Shown here: positions 7,921 through 17,976 of the stretch, one piece after another
Layout of the letters: every line of letters starts with the position of its first letter
Position numbering within the stretch: the stretch's first letter is position 1
Assembly (NCBI GenBank): GCA_030262725.1
Contig: JAJSZS010000004.1
Coordinates: 60,639 to 124,638, forward strand
Length of the DNA stretch: 64,000 bases
DNA from: Candidatus Desulfofervidus auxilii
Lineage (GTDB): Bacteria > Desulfobacterota > Desulfofervidia > Desulfofervidales > Desulfofervidaceae
Direction of reading: 5' to 3'
The notes under the pieces: generated by a model
What the model was told of the DNA's origin: nothing
Databases searched by the model: none
The model's input: only the letters and a program-made list of their open reading frames with translations
Made by a program: the position numbers and the translations under genes

Positions 7921-9909
7921 TTACCCCCATTTAAGAGCAATTGCTTCAAGCTCCTTGATTTTATCTCTCAAAATAGCTGCCCTTTCAAATTCTAAAGCCT
8001 CTGCAGCAGCATACATTTCTTTTTTTAAACGGGCAATCTCTTGATCAAGTTCTTCACGACTATGATATTCTATTTCAGGCTCTTTAATCAAACCTACCTC
8101 AGTATAATCTGCTTCATAAATAGAAGTGATAATATCATCTATTTTCTTTTTAATAGTGGCTGGAGTAATATTATGTTTTTTATTGTATTCTTCTTGAATC
8201 TTTCTTCTCCTTTCTGTCTCAATTATTGCCAAACGCATAGATTGAGTTATTTCATTGGCATAAAAGATTACTTCTCCATGTACATTTCTGGCAGCCCTTC
8301 CACAAGTTTGGATTAAAGAACGTTGAGAACGCAAAAAACCTTCTTTATCTGCATCTAAGATAGCTACTAAAGATACTTCAGGCAAATCAAGCCCCTCTCT
8401 TAGTAAGTTTATTCCAATTAATACATCAAATTCCCCTTTTCTTAAATCTCTAATAATTTGCACCCTTTCTAATGTATCAATATCTGAATGCATATATTTA
8501 ACCCTTATACCTAAATTGGCATAGTATTCAGTTAAATCTTCAGCCATCCTTTTTGTTAAAGTAGTAACAAGCACACGTTCACCCCTTGCTGCTCGTTTTT
8601 TAATCTCACTTAATAAATCATCTACTTGATTATTTGCTGGTCTGACATGAATCTTTGGATCCATCAGACCTGTAGGTCTAATGATCTGTTCTATCACTCG
8701 CCCTTTTGCCTTTTTTAACTCATAATCCCCTGGGGTAGCTGAAACATAGATTACCTGATTGATTCTTTCCTCAAACTCTTCAAAATTTAAAGGACGATTA
8801 TCTAAAGCTGAAGGCAAACGCCAGCCATATTCAACCAAAGTCTCTTTACGAGAACGATCTCCAACATACATTCCTCTGATTTGAGGCACTGTAATGTGGC
8901 TCTCATCAATAAAAAGAAGATAATCATCAGGAAAATAGTCAAGCAATGTATATGGAGGTTCTCCAGGAGCACGTCCATCTAAATAGCGGGCATAATTTTC
9001 AATGCCATGACAATAACCCAGTTCTGCCATCATCTCTAAATCAAAAAGAGTACGCTCACGAATACGTTGTGCTTCTATTAAGCGGTTTTGTTTTAAGAAA
9101 AATTCAACTCTTTCTTCCATTTCTTTTTTAATCGCTTCAATTATATCAATAAGACTACCTCCTTCAGCTAAATAATGAGTAGCAGGATGAAGGATAACCT
9201 CACTTACCCTTTGCCTTGTTTTCCCTCTTAAAGGGTCAATAAGATAAATAGCTTCAACCATATCATCAAAAAATTCTATTCTTACTGCTTCATCCTCTTC
9301 ATAAGCAGGAAATATTTCTATACGCTCACCACGCACACGAAAGGTGCCACGTTTAAATTCAATGTCATTACGTTGATATTGCATATCTATCAATTTTCTT
9401 ATAACTGTATCACGATCCCTTTGCTCTCCTTCTACCAAAATCAGATGATGTGCATGATAAGCCTTAGGAGAACCAAGCCCATAAATGCATGATACACTAG
9501 CTACAATAATGACATCTCTTCTGGTTAAAAGGGCATGAGTTGCCCTGTGACGTAAACGATCAATTGTATCATTAATAGAAGCATCTTTAGCAATATAAGT
9601 ATCTGTTTCTGGAATGTATGCCTCTGGCTGATAATAATCATAATAACTTACAAAAAATTCTACTGCATTTTCCGGGAAAAGCCTTTTAAATTCTCCATAA
9701 AGTTGTGCAGCCAAAGCCTTATTTGGAGCAATCACTAGAGTAGGTTTTTGTACCTGAGCAATGATATTGGCCATGGTAAAGGTTTTGCCAGAACCAGTTA
9801 CTCCTAAAAGGACTTGATGCTTTATCCCTTTTTTTATCCCTTCTACTAAGGCAGAAATTGCCTTTGGTTGATCACCTTTTGGTTTGAAATCAGAAACAAG
9901 TTTAAACAT
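7921..9909 (-). CDS. uvrB: excinuclease ABC subunit B
   Basis: UvrB is the damage-verifying helicase-like subunit of nucleotide excision repair; it binds UvrA, clamps damaged DNA and recruits UvrC. The protein shows Walker [10 protein letters not shown], the beta-hairpin region around [12 protein letters not shown], helicase motifs such as DESH and QTCGRAARN, and the C-terminal UVR motif ([19 protein letters not shown]) that contacts UvrC. I use ATG 9909 ([18 protein letters not shown], 662 aa), which matches the family start; an upstream TTG at 9948 adds a Phe-rich extension. No other uvr gene is in the window. It converges with the acyl-CoA synthetase gene. Confidence 0.97.
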   Translation of the reverse strand: MFKLVSDFKPKGDQPKAISALVEGIKKGIKHQVLLGVTGSGKTFTMANIIAQVQKPTLVIAPNKALAAQLYGEFKRLFPENAVEFFVSYYDYYQPEAYIPETDTYIAKDASINDTIDRLRHRATHALLTRRDVIIVASVSCIYGLGSPKAYHAHHLILVEGEQRDRDTVIRKLIDMQYQRNDIEFKRGTFRVRGERIEIFPAYEEDEAVRIEFFDDMVEAIYLIDPLRGKTRQRVSEVILHPATHYLAEGGSLIDIIEAIKKEMEERVEFFLKQNRLIEAQRIRERTLFDLEMMAELGYCHGIENYARYLDGRAPGEPPYTLLDYFPDDYLLFIDESHITVPQIRGMYVGDRSRKETLVEYGWRLPSALDNRPLNFEEFEERINQVIYVSATPGDYELKKAKGRVIEQIIRPTGLMDPKIHVRPANNQVDDLLSEIKKRAARGERVLVTTLTKRMAEDLTEYYANLGIRVKYMHSDIDTLERVQIIRDLRKGEFDVLIGINLLREGLDLPEVSLVAILDADKEGFLRSQRSLIQTCGRAARNVHGEVIFYANEITQSMRLAIIETERRRKIQEEYNKKHNITPATIKKKIDDIITSIYEADYTEVGLIKEPEIEYHSREELDQEIARLKKEMYAAAEALEFERAAILRDKIKELEAIALKWG

Positions 9910-9969
9910 AAATTTAAAAAATTTTATCGCAAAAAAGGGATTTGGCAAGATTAAAGGGTCAGTATATTT

Positions 9970-10812
9970 TTACATTAAAACTTTAAGTTGATATGAAAAA
10001 TAAAGTTTAATCCCTTTCTCCTCAATATATTTCCTTACTTGAGGAGAAGCTTGATAAGTAACTACAACAAAAAGCCTCTCTCCAGGAAATAAATGCTCTA
10101 TTCGAGAAAGCTTTTTAAGAAAAAGATCTATATCTCTTTTCTTAAGCTGTGTCTTACACTCACCGAGTATCCAAATTGAACTTCCATCCTTTTTCCCTCT
10201 ACCTAAAAGATTTATTTCCTCATAACGATTTGGAGAAATTTCTATAAAATCTCTTTTTATCTCCTCTATCTCTATACCAAAATCTCTTTTAATTAGCTCT
10301 GGAAGACCTAAGTAGGCTCTGTCCTCAAGAATATATCCAACTGTATGAGATAGTCCTCCAAGCTCCTCCCTTGTCTTTTTGTGTTCGCCTATAAGTTTCC
10401 TAAGCTCCTCCTCTGTCTTTTTCTGTGCCTCTGCCAACTCATTTAGCCTTATCTCTGTCTTTTTCTGTGCCTCTGCCAACTCATTTAGCCTTATCTCTGT
10501 CTTTTTCTGTGCCTCTGCTAATTCATTTACTCTTGCCTCTGTCTTTTTCTGTGCCTCTGCTAGCTCTTGAACCGCTGTTTCTAGTCTGCCAATCCTTCTC
10601 TCTGATTCTTCTTGAGCCTTCGTTAACCTCTCTATTGCTTCCCATACCCTTTGAAAACTTTCCTCAGTCTTTTTTGCAAACTCTAAAAATTCCTTCCTTG
10701 TTATAGATTCTTCCCTTTGTTTCTCTACTTCTTCTAAAAGCGCAATCAAAACTTCCCTTATAGTAGGATCAACCGCTTCCAATCTCTTTATCAACTCTAT
10801 ACTAAATGGCAC
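9970..10812 (-). CDS. coiled-coil protein with PD-(D/E)XK nuclease-like C-terminus
   Basis: I start at GTG 10812, which has a perfect AAGGAGGT site and gives an N-terminus (MPFSIELIKRLEAVDP) that matches a paralogue at 61000. The 280-residue protein has a short helical head and a long coiled coil built from near-identical 14-residue repeats (ELAEAQKKTEIRLN). Next comes a segment shared with the paralogue (EHKKTREELGGLSHTVGY) and an alpha/beta C-terminal domain with EINLLGRG and then ILGECKTQL. The E...ECK pattern resembles the PD-(D/E)XK nuclease core and DUF3782-type proteins of thermophiles. Function is unknown; nuclease activity is only suggested by motif. Confidence 0.65.
   Translation of the reverse strand: MPFSIELIKRLEAVDPTIREVLIALLEEVEKQREESITRKEFLEFAKKTEESFQRVWEAIERLTKAQEESERRIGRLETAVQELAEAQKKTEARVNELAEAQKKTEIRLNELAEAQKKTEIRLNELAEAQKKTEEELRKLIGEHKKTREELGGLSHTVGYILEDRAYLGLPELIKRDFGIEIEEIKRDFIEISPNRYEEINLLGRGKKDGSSIWILGECKTQLKKRDIDLFLKKLSRIEHLFPGERLFVVVTYQASPQVRKYIEEKGIKLYFSYQLKVLM
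10411..10567 (-). repeat. tandem 42-bp repeats inside the coiled-coil gene
   Basis: Four nearly identical copies start at 10411, 10453, 10495 and 10537 (the last is partial). The 42-bp period equals 14 codons, two heptads of coiled coil, so copy-number change would stay in frame and lengthen the rod by a fixed amount. Confidence 0.85.
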
Positions 10813-10869
10813 AATTACCTCCTTTAACAAAACTAAATCTTTTTAATTAATATGTCAAATACCAGTGAT

Positions 10870-11451
10870 TTAAGATTCGGAAAATAATGCCTTTTCTACT
10901 AATTCACATATAATATGACCTATCATAATGTGAGCTTCTTGAATACGTGGGGTATCTTTTGAAGGAACCTTTATTAAATATTTACATAAACCATCAAATT
11001 TTCCGCCACCTTTCCCAGTCATTCCTACTGTTATCATACCAATCTCATTGGCAGTTTCTAAAGCCCTTATTACATTTTTAGACATACCAGAAGTAGATAT
11101 TCCAACTAAAATATCTCCTTTTTTGCCTTTTGCTTTTATCAATCTTGAAAAAACTTCATCATAAGAATAATCATTTGCCACTGCTGTTAGGTATGATGTA
11201 TTTACATGAAGGGCTTCAGCAAAAAGGGGTGCCCTTTCAAGATAAAATTTCCCTGACAATTCTGCTGCTAAATGCTGGGCATCTGCAGCACTGCCTCCGT
11301 TTCCACAAAAAAATACCTTTCCATCATTTTTAAATGTATTTATCATAATCTCTGCAACTTCTTTAATTATATTAAGTAGGCTTTTATCTTCCAAAATCAT
11401 CTTTTTAATATTTATTGAATCATTTATAGCTCTTGTAATGGTTTCTAGCAT
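10870..11451 (-). CDS. gmhA: phosphoheptose isomerase (sedoheptulose 7-phosphate isomerase)
   Basis: GmhA converts sedoheptulose 7-phosphate to D-glycero-D-manno-heptose 7-phosphate, the first step to the heptose of lipopolysaccharide core or of other heptosylated glycans. The 193-residue SIS-fold protein shows FFCGNGGSAADAQHLAAELSG, the GISTSGMSKNV phosphate-binding loop, and TPRIQEAHIMIGHIICELVE with the catalytic Glu/His region. Length is normal. A GGAGGT ribosome site precedes the ATG. It follows the transglycosylase gene on the same strand with 13 bases between, so both are probably co-transcribed and concern the envelope. No other heptose gene is in the window. Confidence 0.93.
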   Translation of the reverse strand: MLETITRAINDSINIKKMILEDKSLLNIIKEVAEIMINTFKNDGKVFFCGNGGSAADAQHLAAELSGKFYLERAPLFAEALHVNTSYLTAVANDYSYDEVFSRLIKAKGKKGDILVGISTSGMSKNVIRALETANEIGMITVGMTGKGGGKFDGLCKYLIKVPSKDTPRIQEAHIMIGHIICELVEKALFSES

Positions 11452-11464
11452 AAAACCTCCAAAT

Positions 11465-12946
11465 TTACATTGTTTTTATTTTTAATTTATCACCAGGATG
11501 AATAAGAGGAGATTGAAGATTATTTAAAAGCATAATTTCTTTTGGAGTAGTTTTAAAACGGCGTGCAATGTCCCAAAGTGTATCACCTTTTTTCACTTTA
11601 TAAATAATAATCTTTGTAACAATAGGAATAATCAATTGATCACCAGGTTGAAGATAACCTTTAATTTTATTCAATTTTTTTAAATGATTAATAGAAACAT
11701 TAAAAAGTCGTGCAATGTCCCATAAAGTATCACCAGATTTTACTGTATAAATTATTTTTAATTTACCACTTTTTTCATCTTTTTCTACATAAACTCGCTT
11801 ACGCGGTTCACCATAAGGAATAAGTAATTTTTGACCTGGTCTAAGCAAATAGGGAGGTGAAAGATTGTTTAATTTTGCAATAAAATGAATATATTTACGA
11901 CTTTTCTTAGCAATTTCCCAAAGTGTATCTCCAGATTTTACTGTATAAATATAAAAATGTGGAAAAATTTCTGTTGTCTCTATCTGAGCTTGAAGGGCAG
12001 CTGTTACTATTTCTATTTTTTCTTTAGGAACTCGTAAAAAATAGGGATAAGGTGGTGTAAAAGGGCGCTTTAAAGCAGGATTTAACATTTTTAATTTACT
12101 TAATTTTATACCTGTATCCTGAGCTAAAGTAAAAAGATCAGCTAAACCTGTTGTAGTCACTTTTTCGTAATTCCATGGGATTTCGGATTCTATATTAAAA
12201 CCATATTTTTTTGGATTTTTAGCAATAGTTATAATAGCTAACCACTTAGGCACGTAATTCTTTGTTTCAAGTTTCATCTCTTTAGCTTTTTTAATAAGAC
12301 ACCAATAATCTTTTGTTTTATATTTTTTCAAAAGTCTTTGAATAATACCATGTCCAGCATTATAAGCAGCAGCAGCCAAATACCAGTCATTAAATTGGTT
12401 ATAAAGGTCTTTTAAATATGCAGCTGCTGCTTTAGTAGCAAGTTCTGGGTCTTTTCTCTCATCTACCCATTCATCAATTTTTAAGCCATATTGATAAGCT
12501 GTAGTAGCAATAAATTGCCAAGGGCCACAGGCATGAGAAGGAGAATAAGCATGATTATCAAAACCACTTTCAATAAAGACTAAATAAAATAATTCTCTTG
12601 GCAAACCTTCTTTTACCAAAATTTTTTCCATCATCTGTTTATAATAACGAGCTAATGTAAAATGTTTCTTTAGTGAACTTCTTCCTTTGGATGTGTGAGT
12701 ATAATAATAAAGATATGCTTTAACTCTTTCATTTAAAACTATAGGTATAGTAGGAACTTTTTTAATTGATTGTGAAATAACAGTTATTTTTTTAGCTTGA
12801 ACTACTGGCTTCTTTAGATGAGGTTTAATTTCTTCTTTTTTTACCTTTGGTATTTTTTCTTGAAGTGGTTTTTTCGACTTACGCTGATGGGGAGCACAGC
12901 TAAATAATAAAATTCCACATAATAGAATTTTTAAAACATTCCCCAT
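11465..12946 (-). CDS. mltD: membrane-bound lytic transglycosylase with three LysM domains (MltD-like)
   Basis: This 493-residue lipoprotein (lipobox LLFSC, Cys17) should sit in the outer membrane and cleave peptidoglycan glycan strands to 1,6-anhydro products. The SLT domain spans about residues 112-215 with catalytic Glu126 in LVFIESGFDNHAYSPSHACGP and the AAAYNAGHG motif. Three LysM peptidoglycan-binding repeats follow at about 334-377, 400-441 and 449-490, each with a KSGDTLW or KKGDTLW core. The lysine-rich linker after the lipobox is probably extended. No ribosome site is visible; a promoter only three bases away suggests a leaderless transcript. It precedes gmhA. Confidence 0.92.
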   Translation of the reverse strand: MGNVLKILLCGILLFSCAPHQRKSKKPLQEKIPKVKKEEIKPHLKKPVVQAKKITVISQSIKKVPTIPIVLNERVKAYLYYYTHTSKGRSSLKKHFTLARYYKQMMEKILVKEGLPRELFYLVFIESGFDNHAYSPSHACGPWQFIATTAYQYGLKIDEWVDERKDPELATKAAAAYLKDLYNQFNDWYLAAAAYNAGHGIIQRLLKKYKTKDYWCLIKKAKEMKLETKNYVPKWLAIITIAKNPKKYGFNIESEIPWNYEKVTTTGLADLFTLAQDTGIKLSKLKMLNPALKRPFTPPYPYFLRVPKEKIEIVTAALQAQIETTEIFPHFYIYTVKSGDTLWEIAKKSRKYIHFIAKLNNLSPPYLLRPGQKLLIPYGEPRKRVYVEKDEKSGKLKIIYTVKSGDTLWDIARLFNVSINHLKKLNKIKGYLQPGDQLIIPIVTKIIIYKVKKGDTLWDIARRFKTTPKEIMLLNNLQSPLIHPGDKLKIKTM

Positions 12947-12955
12947 TTGACGGAA

Positions 12956-12985
12956 AGTATAGCTTTATATAATATGGCATGTTAA
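12956..12985 (-). promoter_or_regulatory. promoter of the transglycosylase-gmhA unit
   Basis: Minus-strand TTAACA (12980-12985), an 18-base spacer and TATACT (12956-12961). The predicted start near 12949 is three bases before the ATG, which has no Shine-Dalgarno, so the mRNA is probably leaderless. Confidence 0.5.
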
Positions 12986-13022
12986 TATACTATAAAAAAA
13001 TTTTTGGCAAGAGATTTTTGAA

Positions 13023-14339
13023 GTGAAAAAAGTTTATCTCCTTTCTTTGGGTTGTCCTAAAAATTTAGTAGATAATGAAATCCTTTCTACCCTCTTACAA
13101 GAAAAAGAATTTGAAATAGTTAATGACCCTAATGAAAGTGAAATAATTTTAATTAGTACATGTGCATTTATTCGATTGGCAGTAGAAGAAACAATTGAAT
13201 CTATTCTTGAACTTGCTCATTTAAAACAACCTTATCAAAAACTTGTTGTTATTGGTTGCTTAGTAGAACGATATAAAGATCAATTACCATCACTTTTACC
13301 AGAAGTAGATGCTTGGATTGGAATTAAAAGTCTGCCTTATTTACCAGATTGGTTAGAAAAAAACTCTTTACCAAAATTATCTTTAGAAGGCCCTGGATGG
13401 CAAAAAGCTGATTATTTTAAACGTATACCCTCTAATCCATTTACAGCTTATGTAAAAATTGCTGAAGGTTGCTCAAATCATTGCACTTTCTGTACTATTC
13501 CTAAAATTAGAGGTCCACTTAAAAGCCGTCCTATAGAGGAAATTGTTACTGAAGTAGAACAGTTAGTAAAACAGGGAATAAAAGAGATTGTACTTGTAGC
13601 ACATGAAACATCTGCTTATGGACTTGACCTTTATGGTAAAGCTTCATTAACTTCACTTCTTAAAACTTTAGATAAAACTGGTGTTACATGGTTACGGATA
13701 CTTTATGTCCATCCTCAACGTGCTTTTTCTTTAATAGAAGCATTTAATGCCTGTTCACATCTTACACCTTATTTAGATATTCCTATTCAGCACATAGATA
13801 CTAAAGTATTGAAAAGTATGGGCAGAGGGATGAAAGAAAAAGATTTAAGAGAGATTATTCTTTTTTTAAAAAAACACTTGCCAAATGTTAAACTACGTAC
13901 TACTGTAATGGTAGGTTTTCCAACAGAAACAGAAGAAGCATTTAAAAAATTGTTATCTTTTCTTGAAGAAGTAGCTTTTGATCATTTGGGGGTTTTTAAA
14001 TATTCTGCAGAAGAAGGCACTGCTGCTTTTAAGTTAGGAGATAAAGTACCAGAAGAAGTAAAAGATGAAAGATTTGAAATAGTAATGAATTTACAACAAG
14101 AAATTGCACGAAAAAAACATCAAAATTATGTAGGTACTAAAGAAACTGTCTTTATTGACCGTTTAGAAGAAGGTTATGTGGCCGTAGGACGTACACCTTG
14201 GCAAGCTCCTGAAATAGATGGTGAAGTGTATATTACAAAAGGAGAAGCCTTGCTAGGAGAAATAAAAAAAGTAAAAATAATTGATGCTTATGATTATGAT
14301 TTAATAGGAATTATAACAGGGCCTTCTAATAATTTTTGA
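13023..14339 (+). CDS. rimO: ribosomal protein S12 methylthiotransferase
   Basis: RimO is a radical-SAM enzyme that adds a methylthio group to a conserved aspartate of ribosomal protein S12. The 438-residue protein has an N-terminal domain with three cluster-binding cysteines (C11 in SLGCPKN, C47 in STCAF, C79 in IGCLVE). The radical-SAM triad C150/C154/C157 lies in GCSNHCTFCTIPKIRG, and a C-terminal TRAM domain follows. The GCPKN start and RGPLKSRP phrase separate it from the tRNA-modifying MiaB. The start codon is GTG. It is followed 12 bases later by Hsp20 and lon, probably in one unit. Confidence 0.93.
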   Translation: MKKVYLLSLGCPKNLVDNEILSTLLQEKEFEIVNDPNESEIILISTCAFIRLAVEETIESILELAHLKQPYQKLVVIGCLVERYKDQLPSLLPEVDAWIGIKSLPYLPDWLEKNSLPKLSLEGPGWQKADYFKRIPSNPFTAYVKIAEGCSNHCTFCTIPKIRGPLKSRPIEEIVTEVEQLVKQGIKEIVLVAHETSAYGLDLYGKASLTSLLKTLDKTGVTWLRILYVHPQRAFSLIEAFNACSHLTPYLDIPIQHIDTKVLKSMGRGMKEKDLREIILFLKKHLPNVKLRTTVMVGFPTETEEAFKKLLSFLEEVAFDHLGVFKYSAEEGTAAFKLGDKVPEEVKDERFEIVMNLQQEIARKKHQNYVGTKETVFIDRLEEGYVAVGRTPWQAPEIDGEVYITKGEALLGEIKKVKIIDAYDYDLIGIITGPSNNF

Positions 14340-14351
14340 AGGAGGTTTTAA

Positions 14352-14783
14352 ATGAAAATAAATCTTGAAGAAGAATTTGAAAAAATGAATCAAAGAATTA
14401 GGACTTTAATGGATTCAATTTTTCAACAAATGTCACCATGGCCTGTATTGTCAGGTAGTTGGATACCGGATATGGATGTATTTGAGACAGATAAAGAGCT
14501 GATTATTATAATAGATGCAGCTGGCGTAAATAAAGAGGATTTTAATATTACTCTTGAGGGCAATATTTTACGCATCAGTGGTTATCGCAATGAGCCTATA
14601 AATCCTTATCCACGTCGTCCTCATCAAATAGAGATTCATTATGGGCCCTTTGAACGTGTATATCGATTGCCTTGTGCAGTTAAAACAGAAGGGATTGCTG
14701 CTTCTTATCGGAATGGATTATTAGAAATCCGATTACCTAAAAAAGGTGTTACTGTTGTTAAAAAGATTGAAGAAAGGGGATAA
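14352..14783 (+). CDS. small heat-shock protein (Hsp20/alpha-crystallin)
   Basis: This 143-residue ATP-independent chaperone holds unfolding proteins. The alpha-crystallin domain covers about residues 38-135: MDVFETDKELIIIIDAAGV at its start, then GNILRISGYR, YGPFERVYRLP and the closing GLLEIRLPKK. It lacks a C-terminal I-x-I tail of clear form. An AAGGAGGT ribosome site precedes ATG. It sits three bases upstream of lon, so holdase and protease are probably made together, a sensible quality-control pairing. No CIRCE or HrcA site is visible upstream, where rimO is only 12 bases away. Confidence 0.92.
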   Translation: MKINLEEEFEKMNQRIRTLMDSIFQQMSPWPVLSGSWIPDMDVFETDKELIIIIDAAGVNKEDFNITLEGNILRISGYRNEPINPYPRRPHQIEIHYGPFERVYRLPCAVKTEGIAASYRNGLLEIRLPKKGVTVVKKIEERG

Positions 14784-14785
14784 TA

Positions 14786-17110
14786 ATGCCTGAAGAAATA
14801 TCTATTCCAAAAGAAATATCAATTTTACCTTCTCGTGATATGGTTTTATTTCCTAAAATGATGGTTCCTTTTGTTATTACTGATTCAAATTTAATTAAGC
14901 TTGTAGATGATGTCCTTGTTAGTAATAAAATTATTGGTATTGTTACTATGAAAAAAGATGAGGAATCAAAAAAACCTCCAGAAAATCTTTATCAAATAGG
15001 ATGTGCAGCTCAAATATTAAAGATGTCAAAGGTACCAGATGTGGGAGTACGTTTAATGGTGCAGGGTTTAGCCCGTATACGCATTATGGAATATATTCAA
15101 ATAGAACCATATCTTAGAGCAACAGTTTCTCCACATTATGATGTGTTTGAAAAGGATGTAGAGATAGATGCATTAATTACCAATATTCGTGGACTTTTTC
15201 GAAAAGTAGTAGAACTTTCTCCCTATTTGCCTTCAGAATTAAGTATTATGGCTATGAATGTAGAAGACCCTGGAATGCTTGCAGATATGGTAGCTTCTAC
15301 TCTCAATATCTCTAAAGAAGACAAACAAAAGGTACTTGAGAGCTTTGATGTAAAAGAACGCATGAGAGAAGTTGTACGCTTTCTTAATCGTGAAATTGAA
15401 GTTTTAGAACTAGCAAATAAGATTCAGGCACAAGTAAAGGAAGATATGGATAAAGCCCAGCGGGAATATTTTTTACGACAGCAATTAAAGGCTATTATGA
15501 AAGAACTAGGAGAAAAAGATGAACGTGAAGCAGAAATAGAAGAATTAAGAGCAAAAATTAAAGAAAAAAATTTACCAGAAGCTGCAGCAAAAGAGGCAGA
15601 AAGAGAATTGAATCGTTTGGCACGTATGAATCCAGCTTCACCTGAATATGTAGTTGCAAGAACATACTTAGATTGGATTTTAGAATTACCTTGGAATGAA
15701 AGCACTCAAGACAATATTGATATCGCTATAGCTAGAAAAATTCTTGATGAAGACCATTATAATTTAGAAAAAGTTAAAAAAAGAATGTTAGAATATTTGG
15801 CAGTTAGAAAACTCAAACCAGATGCAAAAGGTTCTATCCTTTGTTTTGTAGGCCCACCAGGTACAGGCAAAACTTCTCTTGGCAAATCTATTGCTAGAGC
15901 ATTGGGAAGAAAGTTTGTACGTGTGTCGTTAGGAGGAATAAGAGATGAAGCTGAAATCAGAGGACATCGCCGAACCTATGTTGGTGCCATGCCAGGAAAG
16001 ATCATTCAAGGTCTTAAAAAAGCAGGTTCAAATAATCCTGTTTTTATGCTTGATGAAATTGATAAATTGGGAGCAGATTTTAGAGGTGACCCTTCCGCGG
16101 CACTTTTAGAAGTACTTGATCCAGAACAAAATTATGCGTTTGTTGACCATTATCTTGGTGTTGAATTTGATTTATCAAAGGTGATGTTTATTTGCACAGC
16201 CAATATTTTAGACACTATTCCAGGACCATTACGTGATAGGATGGAAATTCTTGAGTTGCCAGGTTATACAGTTCAAGAAAAAGTACAAATTGCTGAAAAA
16301 TATCTTATCCCTAGACAACTTGACGCACATGGTCTTAATGAAAATCATTTAAAATTTGATCCTAAAGCTATTGAAAAAATCATACTTAATTACACGCGAG
16401 AAGCTGGTTTAAGAAATCTAGAAAGACAAATAGCAGCTATCTGTCGCCAAGTAGCTGTTGAAGTGGCAGAAGGGAAAAAACAATCAGAATTTATTACTCC
16501 TGAAAATGTTAGCAATTTTTTAGGTCCTCCAAAATTCTATCGAGAAGTGGCTGAAAGAACAGTTGAGCCTGGCGTAGCAACAGGACTTGCCTGGACACCC
16601 ACTGGTGGTGAAATTATGTTTGTAGAAGCAACCAAGATGCGAGGAAAAAAGTCATTAACCCTTACTGGTTCATTAGGTGAAGTAATGAAAGAATCAGCAG
16701 AAACTGCTTTAAGTTATGTACGATCAAAAGCTGCTCATTTTGGTATACCTGAAGATTTTTATGAAAATAATGATATTCATATCCATGTTCCTGCAGGTGC
16801 TATTCCAAAAGATGGGCCTTCAGCTGGCATTACTATTTGTACAGCTTTAGTCTCTTTATTAACAGAAAAACCAGTAAGAAATGACTTGGCTATGACTGGT
16901 GAAATTACTCTTAGAGGTCTTGTTTTACCTGTTGGTGGAATTAAAGAAAAAGTGCTTGCTGCACATTTAGCTGGTATAAAATATGTTGCATTACCAAAAA
17001 AGAATAAAAATGATTTAGAAGAGGTGCCAAAAGAGGTGAAAGAAAGTATAAAATTTTTATTTATAGAAAAAGTAGAAGAAATTGTGGATTTTGCTTTAAA
17101 GGAAAAATAA
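14786..17110 (+). CDS. lon: ATP-dependent protease Lon
   Basis: Lon is a homohexameric AAA+ serine protease that degrades misfolded and regulatory proteins in the cytoplasm. The 774-residue protein has the N-terminal substrate domain (starting ILPSRDMVLFPKMMVPF), a coiled-coil region, Walker A GPPGTGKT at 356-363, and Walker B VFMLDEIDKL. The C-terminal protease domain has catalytic Ser679 in PKDGPSAG and Lys722 in GGIKEKVLAAH. Length is that of bacterial LonA. It follows the Hsp20 gene by three bases and is followed at once by a PHP-domain gene. Identity is certain. Confidence 0.98.
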   Translation: MPEEISIPKEISILPSRDMVLFPKMMVPFVITDSNLIKLVDDVLVSNKIIGIVTMKKDEESKKPPENLYQIGCAAQILKMSKVPDVGVRLMVQGLARIRIMEYIQIEPYLRATVSPHYDVFEKDVEIDALITNIRGLFRKVVELSPYLPSELSIMAMNVEDPGMLADMVASTLNISKEDKQKVLESFDVKERMREVVRFLNREIEVLELANKIQAQVKEDMDKAQREYFLRQQLKAIMKELGEKDEREAEIEELRAKIKEKNLPEAAAKEAERELNRLARMNPASPEYVVARTYLDWILELPWNESTQDNIDIAIARKILDEDHYNLEKVKKRMLEYLAVRKLKPDAKGSILCFVGPPGTGKTSLGKSIARALGRKFVRVSLGGIRDEAEIRGHRRTYVGAMPGKIIQGLKKAGSNNPVFMLDEIDKLGADFRGDPSAALLEVLDPEQNYAFVDHYLGVEFDLSKVMFICTANILDTIPGPLRDRMEILELPGYTVQEKVQIAEKYLIPRQLDAHGLNENHLKFDPKAIEKIILNYTREAGLRNLERQIAAICRQVAVEVAEGKKQSEFITPENVSNFLGPPKFYREVAERTVEPGVATGLAWTPTGGEIMFVEATKMRGKKSLTLTGSLGEVMKESAETALSYVRSKAAHFGIPEDFYENNDIHIHVPAGAIPKDGPSAGITICTALVSLLTEKPVRNDLAMTGEITLRGLVLPVGGIKEKVLAAHLAGIKYVALPKKNKNDLEEVPKEVKESIKFLFIEKVEEIVDFALKEK

Positions 17111-17113
17111 AAA

Positions 17114-17974
17114 ATGGAACTCATAGATCTACATACTCATTCTACTGCTTCGGATGGCTCTTTTAATCCAGAAGAATTAGTTTTATTAGCTAAAAAAACA
17201 GGTTTAAAGGCAATTGCTCTTACTGATCATGATACTGTAGAGGGACTCGATAAGTTTTTAGAAACAGGCAAAAAAATAAATTTGGAAACCATACCTGGAG
17301 TAGAATTAAGTGCTTATTTTGAAAAAGGGACTCTTCATATTTTAGGTTATTTTTTAGATTATCATAATAAAACCTTTCTTTCTCGCTTAAAAAGTTTTCA
17401 AGAAGCAAGAGCAGAGCGTAATCCAAAGATTATTAAAAAACTTCAGGATTTAGGTATTGCTATTACTTATGAAGAAGTAAAACTCATTTCTGGTGGTGGG
17501 CAAATCGGTCGCCCACATATTGCTAGGGTTTTGGTAGAAAAAGGAATAGTAAAGGATTTTGATACAGCATTTGAGCAATTTTTGAAAAAGGGGGCTCCGG
17601 CTTATGTGGAAAAAGAACGTATAGAACCAAAGGAATGTATTGAAATGATAATAGCAGCTAATGGTATACCAGTATTAGCCCATCCATTTACCCTTCATTT
17701 AGATAATGAAGCTTTGGAAGCCTTTATAAAAAAGTTAAAAAATTGGGGACTTGGAGGAATAGAAGTTTATTATACTGAACACACACCTGAACAAACAGCT
17801 TATTATATTCAGCTTGCTCAAAAATTTGAACTTTGTATAACAGGAGGCTCTGATTTTCATGGAAAAAATAAAGAAGGGATTGTTTTAGGAAAAGGATATG
17901 GGAATTTGGAAGTGCCTTATTATTTATTAGAAAGATTAAAAGAAAAATGGGAAAAAGATTATAAGGGGGTATAA
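17114..17974 (+). CDS. PHP-domain phosphoesterase (RNase AM/YciV-like)
   Basis: This 286-residue PHP-fold metal-dependent phosphoesterase has the first metal motif DLHTHSTASDG and ALTDHDTVEGL, then HILGYFLD, IGRPHIARVLV, VLAHPF and the closing ITGGSDFHG. These match the YciV/TrpH family, of which E. coli RNase AM acts as a 5'-3' exoribonuclease on short RNAs and on nucleoside bisphosphates. The substrate here is inferred by family only. It is placed directly after lon and before a ferritin-like gene (two bases), in one run of plus-strand genes. Confidence 0.85.
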   Translation: MELIDLHTHSTASDGSFNPEELVLLAKKTGLKAIALTDHDTVEGLDKFLETGKKINLETIPGVELSAYFEKGTLHILGYFLDYHNKTFLSRLKSFQEARAERNPKIIKKLQDLGIAITYEEVKLISGGGQIGRPHIARVLVEKGIVKDFDTAFEQFLKKGAPAYVEKERIEPKECIEMIIAANGIPVLAHPFTLHLDNEALEAFIKKLKNWGLGGIEVYYTEHTPEQTAYYIQLAQKFELCITGGSDFHGKNKEGIVLGKGYGNLEVPYYLLERLKEKWEKDYKGV

Positions 17975-17976
17975 AG

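Noticed and set aside
10411..10567. Possible CRISPR array
   Set aside because: The units are contiguous without spacers and lie in a coding frame; no cas genes are present.
10379..10706. Plus-strand open frames with Ser/Phe-rich repeats opposite the coiled-coil gene
   Set aside because: They are antisense readings of the 42-bp repeats and have no start context or family match.
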